This document shows positions 1-8,656 of a stretch of 45,023 bases of DNA, in pieces; position 1 is the stretch's first letter, and the number at the start of each line of letters is the position of its first letter. Below the pieces are notes generated by a model, which ran no database searches, was not told where the DNA came from, and saw only the letters and a list, made by a program, of their open reading frames with translations. Made by a program: the position numbers and the translations under genes. Location: contig CALGMJ010000003.1 of assembly GCA_937958875.1 (NCBI GenBank), positions 1 through 45,023 on the forward strand, given 5' to 3'. This stretch comes from an uncultured Verrucomicrobiales bacterium (GTDB lineage Bacteria; Verrucomicrobiota; Verrucomicrobiia; Verrucomicrobiales; Akkermansiaceae).

Positions 1-248
1 ACGGCAAATTTATCGGTCCGTTTCCAGATCGCTTGCTTTGAGAGGCTAAATGATTCGCAAATTTTCAAACTCGCGGCGAGTTGTCTGAAGGAGCCCTTTC
101 CTGTGAGAATGGCCTGAATGTGGGCAAAGAGATATCCCGTAGCCGAAAATTTTCTAGAAGAACGTTCGATAAATTTCGTTTCTCTCGCGATTTGATCGAG
201 ACGGTCGAAGAATAATTTTGAGCAGTTTGTTGGTAGAAGTTTAGACAT
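1..248 (-). CDS. Transposase N-terminal fragment (IS4-like), truncated by window edge
   Basis: Minus frame from ATG at 248: MSKLLPTNCSKLFFDRLDQIARETKFIERSSRKFSATGYLFAHIQAILTGKGSFRQLAASLKICESFSLSKQAIWKRTDKFA..., open to the window edge; resembles the N-terminus of IS4-type transposases. A different frame from the listed ORF 65..253. Confidence 0.55.
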   Translation of the reverse strand, partial: MSKLLPTNCSKLFFDRLDQIARETKFIERSSRKFSATGYLFAHIQAILTGKGSFRQLAASLKICESFSLSKQAIWKRTDKFA

Positions 249-263
249 ACCAAGCCTGCCGAT

Positions 264-288
264 TTTCTCGCCTTGTCAAGGCGAGAAA
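264..288. repeat. Perfect 12-bp inverted repeat, 1-nt centre (TTTCTCGCCTTG t CAAGGCGAGAAA)
   Basis: Read directly; lies just upstream of the transposase start. Confidence 0.8.
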
Positions 289-328
289 CACATTTATTTC
301 AATTTAATACGCTTTTTATCAATGCCTT

Positions 329-505
329 ATGCTTAAGTTTACGCGAATGCCTTCGAAGGTGAAAAAGAGTGGGCTACGGACTTACAAAACAACTCGTTCA
401 GTTCCGGAATATCACCTTGTGGATAAAGATGGGAAAACGGTGGTGAAGGGGAGCGCTGGCTCAAGCGCGATCTTCCGTAAAATTGAGGAGATGAAAGGAA
501 GCTAA
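329..505 (+). CDS. Small hypothetical protein (58 aa)
   Basis: ATG..TAA ORF: MLKFTRMPSKVKKSGLRTYKTTRSVPEYHLVDKDGKTVVKGSAGSSAIFRKIEEMKGS; followed by a terminator-like hairpin at 530-571. Too short for the supplied ORF track. Confidence 0.45.
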   Translation: MLKFTRMPSKVKKSGLRTYKTTRSVPEYHLVDKDGKTVVKGSAGSSAIFRKIEEMKGS

Positions 506-529
506 GAGCGAAGTCTCTAAGTTTTTAAC

Positions 530-571
530 AAAAAGTCGTAACTCTCGCTTGGCTGAGATTTACGGCTTTTT
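530..571. terminator. Probable bidirectional rho-independent terminator
   Basis: AAAAAGTCGTAA ... TTTACGGCTTTTT inverted arms with inner TCTC/GAGA, flanked by A/T tracts, between the small + ORF and the minus phoR-like gene. Confidence 0.6.
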
Positions 572-574
572 CTT

Positions 575-1783
575 TTAACTCTTCTGAGAAGAGATGAGCG
601 GGACTTTAATGGAAAAGGTGGTCTTGATCCCCGGAGTGGAGTGGGCGGTAATGGTGCCGCCGTGGGCTTCGATCGCGCGCTTGACGATGGAGAGTCCGAG
701 TCCAGTGCCTTTGATTTGAGTTTGAGAGTGATGTTTTTCAACACGGTAGAAGCGTTTGAAAATAAAGGGGACATCAGCACTGGGAATACCAATGCCATCA
801 TCGTGGATTTGGATCAGGAGGAAGTTTTCTTCCACTACTCTCCCGCGAATCTCGATATTAACAGAGTGAGAGGCATTTTGTTTGAGGGCGTTTTCTACCA
901 GATTGAAAAGAATCTGAGTCCAGTAGAAGCGGTCTCCTTCAAAGGTGATCTCAGGGATATCAATCGTGACCTTGGCCTTATTAGTTTCAATGAGAAGCTC
1001 AAGACGTTCTACGACATCTCGGACACAGGGGGCGATGGCAAAGGGTTCGATGTTGAGAGGGATACCATCTTCAGATTCGAGCTTTGAAATGACGAGCATG
1101 TCTTCGACGATCCGATTAATCCGGTCGACATGGCGTGACATGGTATCAATCATTTTTCGGGACATGGTGGTGTCTTCGAGGATTTCATCATCGGCGAGAT
1201 TTTCGAGGTATCCCGAGATGATGGAGAGTGGTGTTCGAAGTTCGTGCGAGGCATTCGCGACGAAGTCTTGGCGGACTTGTTCAGTATGGACTCCGGCTGT
1301 GATATCTCTCATCATGAGCTGAATTTCTTGACTGTTATCGCTGAGTGAAAGGGGGCTGAGATCGACTTCCCAGTGAGAATCTTTTCCCTTCGCATGTGTC
1401 GAAAAGGGAGAGTTGGGGGCTAATCTTAGAGTGGCTGACCTTGGTTTCCACTGTTTGAGAATTTCCTGAATTTCTTCGACGAGGGTGCTTTCGAGAAAGA
1501 GTGATTGGTAATTTCTCCCTAGAAGAGAGCGGTCCAAAAAAAGGTTTTGTGCTGCGTCATTGATTCGAAGGATTTCTCCCTGTTCAGAAATGGAAAAAAA
1601 AGGGTCAGGGAAGGCGTCGAGAAGTTGGGTGAAATCCTCGATGCTAGAAGTGTCAGGTGGTGGGGGCGGGGGATTTTCTTGAATTGGAGTGGCTGGCTGT
1701 GACAGGCGGTGCCTAAGCCGGAGCCAGTCCAAAAAGAGGAATAGGCTGAGGATGATCAGGGCTAGGATCAAAAAATCTCTCAT
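575..1783 (-). CDS. phoR: PAS-containing sensor histidine kinase, PhoR-like
   Basis: N-terminal TM, PAS-like region, H-box VANASHELRTPLSIISGYLENL, N box NLVENALKQN, G boxes DDGIGI / GTGLGLSIVK; 4-nt overlap with the upstream response regulator. Confidence 0.85.
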   Translation of the reverse strand: MRDFLILALIILSLFLFLDWLRLRHRLSQPATPIQENPPPPPPDTSSIEDFTQLLDAFPDPFFSISEQGEILRINDAAQNLFLDRSLLGRNYQSLFLESTLVEEIQEILKQWKPRSATLRLAPNSPFSTHAKGKDSHWEVDLSPLSLSDNSQEIQLMMRDITAGVHTEQVRQDFVANASHELRTPLSIISGYLENLADDEILEDTTMSRKMIDTMSRHVDRINRIVEDMLVISKLESEDGIPLNIEPFAIAPCVRDVVERLELLIETNKAKVTIDIPEITFEGDRFYWTQILFNLVENALKQNASHSVNIEIRGRVVEENFLLIQIHDDGIGIPSADVPFIFKRFYRVEKHHSQTQIKGTGLGLSIVKRAIEAHGGTITAHSTPGIKTTFSIKVPLISSQKS

Positions 1784-2466
1784 TCAATTTCCCGAACTTG
1801 GTAGCCGATGCCTCGGACTGTTTCGATAAGGCAACTGGAGTTGCCTAGCTTTTGGCGGAGGCGTTTCATGTGGGTATCTAGCGTGCGGCTGTGAACGTCA
1901 TCACTGTACCCCCAGATGGCTTTGAGTAAATCGTGACGGTTCTGGGGTTGGCCTGCGCGCTGGCAGAGGAAGAGGAGGAGCTTAAATTCGGTCGCGGTTA
2001 GATCGACAAGTTCGTCATTGAGATAAAAAGTGAGATTATTTTTATCAAAACGGAAGGGTCCGAAGGAAAAGAGAACTGAGCCAGGAGTCGGGGTGTTACG
2101 CTTCAAGATAGCCTGAACTCTGAGGAGAAGCTCTTTTGGACTGAAGGGTTTTGTGAGGTAGTCATCTGCCCCAGATTCGAGACCGCGGATCCGGTCGTCG
2201 ATTTGGCCTTTGGCAGTGAGCATCATGACTGGGATGGCGTTACTGCGGGGGTCACGTTGCATTTCTTTCAGGACGCGGAACCCATCCATGGAGGGGAGCA
2301 TCAAGTCTAATACGACGAGATCAGGCTGTTGGGTAATAATGGCTTGGAGTCCTTCGGCCCCATCGTGATACATTTCCACTTGGTAGCCCGACCGTTTCAG
2401 GTTGAAGGCGATGAGCTCTGCGATATCCACTTCGTCTTCGACGATTATGATCTGATGCGTTGGCAT
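1780..2466 (-). CDS. phoB: OmpR/PhoB-family response regulator
   Basis: Receiver domain (VEDEVDIAELIAFNL, VVLDLMLPSMDGF, MLTAKG, YLTKPFSPKEL) plus winged helix (LTATEFKLLLFL, RTLDTHMKRLRQKLG, VRGIGYQVRE). Confidence 0.85.
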   Translation of the reverse strand: MPTHQIIIVEDEVDIAELIAFNLKRSGYQVEMYHDGAEGLQAIITQQPDLVVLDLMLPSMDGFRVLKEMQRDPRSNAIPVMMLTAKGQIDDRIRGLESGADDYLTKPFSPKELLLRVQAILKRNTPTPGSVLFSFGPFRFDKNNLTFYLNDELVDLTATEFKLLLFLCQRAGQPQNRHDLLKAIWGYSDDVHSRTLDTHMKRLRQKLGNSSCLIETVRGIGYQVREIE

Positions 2467-2516
2467 TTGTTGATCAAAGGAAATGACAGGTGTGGGTAAG
2501 ATCGACGTAGTTTGCT

Positions 2517-2548
2517 ATGTGACTTTTTTGTGACAATCACGGTCACAC
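2517..2548 (-). promoter_or_regulatory. Candidate Pho-box-like repeats upstream of phoB
   Basis: Minus strand reads ...GTGTGACCGTGATTGTCACAAAAAAGTCACATAG...; TGTCAC and AGTCAC repeat with an 11-nt period. Confidence 0.35.
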
Positions 2549-2567
2549 TCCAGTCTATTAAAGAGCC

Positions 2568-4040
2568 TTAGGTGAAAAGGTCTGTGACAATTTTGGCAGG
2601 TTCAACGCCGGTGAGCTTCTGGTCTAGCCCTTGGTAAGGGAAAGTCAGTTTATGATGATCGATCCCAAGCTGGTGAAGCATGGTGGCGTGGAGATCTCGG
2701 ATATGAACGGGATTTGCAGTCGCATTATACGAGAATTCATCCGTTTCTCCGTAGACTTGCCCTCCTTTGATTCCGCCGCCGGCCATCCACATACTAAAGC
2801 AGCGAGGGTGGTGATCTCGGCCATAGTTTGTTTCCGTGAGTGATCCTTGAGAGTAGACCGTACGGCCGAATTCTCCGCCCCAGATGACGAGGGTGTCATC
2901 GAGCATGCCTCGCTGCTTGAGATCCTGAATGAGAGCCCAGCTGGGTTGATCAATATCTTTGCACTGAGGCTTGATATGGGATGGGAGGTTATTGTGCTGG
3001 TCCCAGCCACGGTGAAAAATTTGGACGAACTGCACCCCGCGCTCCATCATACGACGGGCGAGCATGCAGGAGCTCGCAAATGAACCTTTTGTGCGAGATT
3101 GGGGGCCATACATCTCATAGGTCTGGTCTGATTCTCCTGAAAGGTCTGAGAGTTCAGGGACGGAACTTTGCATCCGGAAAGCCATTTCATACTGCTGCAT
3201 CCGGGTTTGGATCGTGGAATTTCCCACTAGTTCGTAAGAGCGCTGATTGAGCTGATTGAGACCATCTAGCATGGTGCGGCGGACCTTGCGGTCGATCCCA
3301 GGGGCGTCTTTTAGGTATAGGACGGGATCTCCTTTTGGGCGTAGCGCGACTCCGGCGAATTTTCCGGGAAGAAAGCCAGCTCCCCAGAGTCGGGAAGAGA
3401 TGGCCTGGACGTTTCCGGGGCCGGTGTGTTGGGCGTGAAGCACTACGAAGGTCGGAAGATCTTGGTTGTCTGACCCCAGTCCGTAAGCGAGCCAGGATCC
3501 GATAGAGGGTTTCCCATTTTGTTGGCTGCCAGTGTAGCAGAGCTGGTTCGCGGGTTCGTGATTGATGGCCTCAGTGTGCATTGTTTTCACAATGGCAATG
3601 TCATCGACCATTTTAGCGGTATGAGGGAGGAGCTCGGACACCCAGGCTCCAGATTGACCGTATTGCTTGAACTTGAAAATTGAAGGAGCGAGAGGCATTT
3701 TTGCCTGACCTGAGGTCATACCAGTGAGGCGTTGACCTTGGTTCTTGAGATACTCGGTGAGATCTTCTCCGAAGCGTTTCTGAAGTGAGGGCTTATAGTC
3801 GAAGGTGTCCAGTTGGCTGGGCGCTCCGAGCATGGAGAGGTAGATGACACGCTTTGCCTTTGGGGCAATTTTTTTGATATCTGGCAGTGACCCTACGGAA
3901 GCGCCTGACGTGGAATGCGGGAGTAAGGAGGCTAAGGCGGCCATTCCAAGTCCAGTGCCATTTTTGCGGAAAAATTGGCGTCGGGAGACGGCTCCGTTGA
4001 AGTCTTGGAGATTGTTGAGAGAGCTGGTGAAGGTAGACAT
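2568..4040 (-). CDS. DUF1501 domain-containing protein
   Basis: Twin-arginine-like N-terminus [22 protein letters not shown] and typical DUF1501 text ([58 protein letters not shown]). Confidence 0.9.
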   Translation of the reverse strand: MSTFTSSLNNLQDFNGAVSRRQFFRKNGTGLGMAALASLLPHSTSGASVGSLPDIKKIAPKAKRVIYLSMLGAPSQLDTFDYKPSLQKRFGEDLTEYLKNQGQRLTGMTSGQAKMPLAPSIFKFKQYGQSGAWVSELLPHTAKMVDDIAIVKTMHTEAINHEPANQLCYTGSQQNGKPSIGSWLAYGLGSDNQDLPTFVVLHAQHTGPGNVQAISSRLWGAGFLPGKFAGVALRPKGDPVLYLKDAPGIDRKVRRTMLDGLNQLNQRSYELVGNSTIQTRMQQYEMAFRMQSSVPELSDLSGESDQTYEMYGPQSRTKGSFASSCMLARRMMERGVQFVQIFHRGWDQHNNLPSHIKPQCKDIDQPSWALIQDLKQRGMLDDTLVIWGGEFGRTVYSQGSLTETNYGRDHHPRCFSMWMAGGGIKGGQVYGETDEFSYNATANPVHIRDLHATMLHQLGIDHHKLTFPYQGLDQKLTGVEPAKIVTDLFT

Positions 4041-4075
4041 CAGTTCAGAGAATTAGGATAAGGAAAGGGCTACGG

Positions 4076-7000
4076 CTACTTAGTGAGAGTTTCGTCGAGG
4101 TTGAATACCTGAGAGGCAATCATGGTCCAGGGCGCAAGTTCGGTCGCTTTTGCAGAGGATGGAGATTCCCCGACGGAAATCAGTTCTTCGGCGAGTTTCG
4201 GGTTCGCTTGGTAGTGTTCGTTGAGCTTTTGAAAGGTGTCTCGGACGAGTGTGCGTTCATCCTTTTCAAAGATTCGCCCGATCAGGGAGAGTGAAATCTG
4301 GTCCAGACGGGTATCGAAATCTTGGCTGAGCAAGAGAGCCTTTTCGGCTAACTTCCGGCCAGCTTCGAGAAATTGAACATCATTTAGGGTGACGAAGGCT
4401 TGAAGGGGAGTATTCGTCAGGTCTCGGCGGACACAGAAGACTTCCCGGCTGGGAGCATTAAGAATCTCCATACTAGGGTGGGGAGCGGTGCGTTTCCAGA
4501 AGGTATAAAGTGATCTCCGGTAAAGGTCCTGACCCTTGCCCGCCTTGTAGTGTCTCGTATTTGATTGGTGCATGGCGACAGCCTCCCAGATTCCTTCTGG
4601 CTGATATGGTTTTACGGGAGGGCCTCCTAATTTTTTGACAAGAAGTCCACTCGAGGCGAGGGCCATGTCGCGGATCAGTTCGGCGTCCATACGGTGACGT
4701 GGAGAGCGAGCAAGATAGTGGTTTTCAGGATCTTTCTCTCGGCTGTCTGAGGTGACGGTTCCACTTTGTTGATAGGTCGCAGAATTTGCGATCAACTTGA
4801 TGATGTGTTGAAGGTCCCAATCATTTTTGATGAGTTCGACAGCGAGGAAGTCGAGAAGTTCGGGGTGAGTCGGGCGTTCTCCCATGATGCCGAAATCTTC
4901 GGTCGTCTCAACGAGACCTCTCCCAAAGAAATAATACCAAATACGGTTCACGGTGACCCGGGCGGTAAGAGGATTTTCATCGGAGACGAGCCAGTGGGCT
5001 AGGTCGAGGCGGTTTTGCGCTTTCGTCTGATCCTTGGAGGTGCGGAAGAGCTCTGGGATATTCGCAAAGACTTTGTCCTTCTCGAGACTATAGTCTCCAC
5101 GGTCGAGAACGTGGGCGAAGGCCTCTCCTTTTTTCTCTTCCATCACGAGGGTTATCGCGCCTCTCTTTTTGAGATTGTTCTGCTTTTCAATGAGTTGATC
5201 TCTTTTCTCCCTTAGACTCTTAGTAGTGGGATCTATCCGTTTAAAATAGTAGTCTTGAATAGAGGCAATCTGAGCCTTGGTGCGCTCCGTTTCTGGGATG
5301 GCAAGGAGGCCGCTGACATTGAGCTGCTTCGCAGATTCTTTGATCTCGGTAGGATTGAGTTTGCGTCGGTGGAATTGGAATCCATGGAAGAGCACTGTTT
5401 TAGCGATCTGAGTGCTGGGATGACGTCCACCGAGACGAGCGGGTACGTCAGTGACGATGGTGTCTAGTTTTGACTTGTGGCTGTAATTTAATCTCTGCTT
5501 TTTCCCATCGATATAGATTGTCAACGATTTCTCCGGTGGGGCCTGTCCATCGTAGCTGATCATGACGTGCTGCCAGACATTTCGAGGAAGCTGTTTCTTC
5601 GTCATCGCTTTGATGGCTTTCTTAGGCCAAGTATCTACGATGTGCGCTCCGAGGCGGCCTTTGTCTAACCAGATGTCCCAGCCTCGATTGGAATTTTTTA
5701 GATTCATTCGCGAGAAGATCGGGCCGCTAGCACGATCTGTGCGGAGATATCCACCAAAGGTGACCTGCTCATGTGCTTCAAAGCTGGCAAGATCTCCGAG
5801 TGGAAGATCGATTTTTTGAAGGTTGGTGATGTTTCCGTATTTTTTACGGGGTTTTGTTTTTCCAGGGAAATTCCAGGTGAGATTTTTTCCCAGGTGGTCG
5901 CCAATGATTTTTCCATCTTCTACGATGAGCGGAAGGAAAAGCTCAGCCTCCATCGGGTCCTCGACGGGGGATGTGCCCTGGGATGTCATCCAAGAGTTTG
6001 CAAGCGATTCTCCATTTTTACGATGCTCCGAGATTTCTTTCTCCGTGTGGTTAATCTGGCTGAGAAGTGAATTCCACTCTGGTAGGTCCTCAGAAGCTGG
6101 AGAGAAGATGCTGGGAGGATGGGTTTCAGAATTTCGATCCATGGTGGGCATGGTGGTATTTCGAAAGTATGCCGTGAGTTGGTAGAAGTCTTTCTGGGAA
6201 ATGGGATCGAACTTATGGTCATGGCAGGCGGCACAGCTGGTGGTGAGGCCTAGCCATACTGCCGAGACTGTTTCTACGCGGTCGGTGGCGTAGATGCTTT
6301 CGTATTCCTTGGCGATCGCACCTCCTTCACCGGTGGTGGGAAGGCAGCGATTAAAACCGGTCGCGACTTTCTGAGGAATGGTGGATCCGGGTAAAAGGTC
6401 GCCTGCGATTTGCTCGATGGTGAAATCCTTGAACGATTTGTTCTCACGAATTGCTTTAATGACCCAATCTCGGTATGGCCAAATGGAGCGATAGTTATCG
6501 ATATGAATCCCATGGGTGTCTGCGTAACGAGCCGCATCTAGCCAGTGGCGGGCAAAGTTTTCGGCATAGCCATCGGTCTTAAGAAGGCGATCAATTTCTC
6601 CAGCGACGGCGGCTTTAGGATTAGTTTTATACGCAGTGATGAAGGTCTCGATTTCCTTCGGGGAAGGCGGAAGCCCGGTGATGTCAAAGTAGAGCCTACG
6701 TAGAAGTCGATGGGCCGGAGCCGGGGTCTGCGGGCTAAGATGATGGTCACGATGCTTTTCTGCGATAAAGGCGTCGACGGCATTATTTCCCCAAGTGCTT
6801 TCTGGAACAGCAGGCGCTTTAGGCGGGATGAAAGACCAATGTTCTTCGTAGGGGGCACCCTGATTGATCCATTTCTTGAGAAGAGCGACTTGCTCCGGCT
6901 TCAGTGGATCTCGGTGGGATTTTGGGGTAGGCATCACCATTTCTGGATCTTTAGAAATGATCCGCTTGATGACCTCGGATTCATCTGCGTTCCCTTTGAT

Positions 7001-7219
7001 GATACTCGGTTTGCCATCTGGCCGGACTAGAAAGGCAAACTCCTCGCGATCCAGCCGGAGAGGGTTATTTTTTGGTTCTCTAGTCGAAGAATCGGGCCCG
7101 TGGCAGTGATAGCAGTTCTCAGAAAGAATAGGCTGAACGTGATCATTGAAATCCACGGTCTCTGGAAGCTGAGCAAAAAGAGGAGTCGCTAGAATAGGTA
7201 GGAAAATACGAAAAATCAT
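4076..7219 (-). CDS. PSCyt1/DUF1549/DUF1553 domain protein with internal LamG-like region
   Basis: ENCYHCHGPD cytochrome motif, WLDAARYADTHG (DUF1549), LAHWLVSDENPLTARVTVNRIW (DUF1553). Start at 7219 (MIFRIFLPILATPLFAQ signal peptide) preferred over 7315. Confidence 0.88.
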   Translation of the reverse strand: MIFRIFLPILATPLFAQLPETVDFNDHVQPILSENCYHCHGPDSSTREPKNNPLRLDREEFAFLVRPDGKPSIIKGNADESEVIKRIISKDPEMVMPTPKSHRDPLKPEQVALLKKWINQGAPYEEHWSFIPPKAPAVPESTWGNNAVDAFIAEKHRDHHLSPQTPAPAHRLLRRLYFDITGLPPSPKEIETFITAYKTNPKAAVAGEIDRLLKTDGYAENFARHWLDAARYADTHGIHIDNYRSIWPYRDWVIKAIRENKSFKDFTIEQIAGDLLPGSTIPQKVATGFNRCLPTTGEGGAIAKEYESIYATDRVETVSAVWLGLTTSCAACHDHKFDPISQKDFYQLTAYFRNTTMPTMDRNSETHPPSIFSPASEDLPEWNSLLSQINHTEKEISEHRKNGESLANSWMTSQGTSPVEDPMEAELFLPLIVEDGKIIGDHLGKNLTWNFPGKTKPRKKYGNITNLQKIDLPLGDLASFEAHEQVTFGGYLRTDRASGPIFSRMNLKNSNRGWDIWLDKGRLGAHIVDTWPKKAIKAMTKKQLPRNVWQHVMISYDGQAPPEKSLTIYIDGKKQRLNYSHKSKLDTIVTDVPARLGGRHPSTQIAKTVLFHGFQFHRRKLNPTEIKESAKQLNVSGLLAIPETERTKAQIASIQDYYFKRIDPTTKSLREKRDQLIEKQNNLKKRGAITLVMEEKKGEAFAHVLDRGDYSLEKDKVFANIPELFRTSKDQTKAQNRLDLAHWLVSDENPLTARVTVNRIWYYFFGRGLVETTEDFGIMGERPTHPELLDFLAVELIKNDWDLQHIIKLIANSATYQQSGTVTSDSREKDPENHYLARSPRHRMDAELIRDMALASSGLLVKKLGGPPVKPYQPEGIWEAVAMHQSNTRHYKAGKGQDLYRRSLYTFWKRTAPHPSMEILNAPSREVFCVRRDLTNTPLQAFVTLNDVQFLEAGRKLAEKALLLSQDFDTRLDQISLSLIGRIFEKDERTLVRDTFQKLNEHYQANPKLAEELISVGESPSSAKATELAPWTMIASQVFNLDETLTK

Positions 7220-7425
7220 CGAGCAGGGTAATGTGGTGATAGCTACGCCCCATGAGGGTCTCCAAATTTCATCGAAATTTAGAAATTCCTCAACCTGAAA
7301 AAAGACTTTCGTCAAAAGGAACGCAAGGTCAGGGGTGACAGAGCGTACGAATTGGGCGATAGTCTCTAAGAATTCGGAGGCGTTCTGCGTATGGATAGCC
7401 TCGATTCGAGATCACGGTATTCACT

Positions 7426-8586
7426 ATGGCCAATCAGGACTTTGAGATTCACGTTAGCTTTAAGCACCGCATCCGCTTTACAAGAGGGGCATTTTCATCC
7501 GGAAATGAGCTCCTATCAGAGCTTCTGGAAACGCGTGGGCACAGCAAGGTCCTCGTTTTTGTCGAGAATGGTCTCAAGTCACATTTCCCAGAGCTAGAGG
7601 GGCAGATTCAGGATTATCTTTCTGAAGTTCCTGGGCTTCGTCTTACGGGAGTGGAATGGCTCAATGGAGCAGAGGAAGCGAAGAGGGATGATGCCGTCTA
7701 TCTTCAAGCGATGTCCGCAATTGAGCGCCATCACATTGATCGGCATTCCTATATCATGGTCATCGGGGGAGGTGCGTTTTTAGATGTGATCGGCTATGCT
7801 GCGGCGACGGGGCATCGGGGGATTCGCCTAGTGCGTTTCCCGACCACGACCCTTTCTCAAGATGATAGCGGGGTGGGGGTGAAGAATGGAATTAATGCCT
7901 TTGGAAAGAAAAACTTCATCGGGGCTTTTGCTGTTCCTTATGCCGTGGTGAATGATTTTCAGTTTCTTCACACACAGCCCGAGCTGACTCGACGTGCAGG
8001 GCTGATCGAGGCCGTCAAGGTGGCCTTGGTCAAAGATCGTGAATTTTTCGAATGGATGGAGGCGGAGGTGGAAAACTTACGCGCTCTTGATGAGAAAACG
8101 CTTGAAGAAGCGGTTCAGCGCTCCGCCATTCATCACGCCCGGCACATTGCGCTTGGGGGAGACCCTTTTGAGTTAGGTAGTAGTCGGCCTCTTGATTACG
8201 GCCACTGGGCAGCGCATAAGCTGGAGCAGCTCACCGATTTTGCGCTTAGTCATGGCGAGGCCGTTGCGGTAGGGGTTGCTCTCGATAGTCTTTATTCATC
8301 GAAGGTGGGCTTGCTTCCTGTAGAAGATGCGGAGCGGGTCTTGAGGGTGATTGAGGGACTGGGTCTGCCTCTTTGGCATGAGGCCTTAGAGTTTCGTGAT
8401 ATGAAGCAGAAGCGTCGCGTTTTTAATGGGTTAGAAGAATTTCGCGAACATTTAGGAGGGGAACTCACCGTTCTTCTCCTAGACGAACTCGGGCACGGAA
8501 AAGATGTGCACGAAATTGAGGAAGAAATTTGGGAGTCCTGTGCCGAGGAGTTAAAAGTGCGCGCACTCGCTACGACGACGGTCTAA
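7426..8586 (+). CDS. 3-dehydroquinate synthase-family protein (EboD-like sugar phosphate cyclase)
   Basis: VIGGGAFLDVIGYAAATGHRGIRLVRFPTTTLSQDDSGVGVKNGINAFGKKNFIGAF; LIEAVKVALVKD; SHGEAVAVG. Confidence 0.8.
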   Translation: MANQDFEIHVSFKHRIRFTRGAFSSGNELLSELLETRGHSKVLVFVENGLKSHFPELEGQIQDYLSEVPGLRLTGVEWLNGAEEAKRDDAVYLQAMSAIERHHIDRHSYIMVIGGGAFLDVIGYAAATGHRGIRLVRFPTTTLSQDDSGVGVKNGINAFGKKNFIGAFAVPYAVVNDFQFLHTQPELTRRAGLIEAVKVALVKDREFFEWMEAEVENLRALDEKTLEEAVQRSAIHHARHIALGGDPFELGSSRPLDYGHWAAHKLEQLTDFALSHGEAVAVGVALDSLYSSKVGLLPVEDAERVLRVIEGLGLPLWHEALEFRDMKQKRRVFNGLEEFREHLGGELTVLLLDELGHGKDVHEIEEEIWESCAEELKVRALATTTV

Positions 8587-8656
8587 AAAGAACGATTTCA
8601 TCCCACTTTCGTGTTTCCTTTCCAAGTCCAGTGGGGCAGGGCAGACTCGCACCGCA

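Noticed and set aside
65-253. ORF track entry 65..253 (-)
   Set aside because: Out-of-frame shadow; the transposase-like frame starts at 248 and stays open to position 1.
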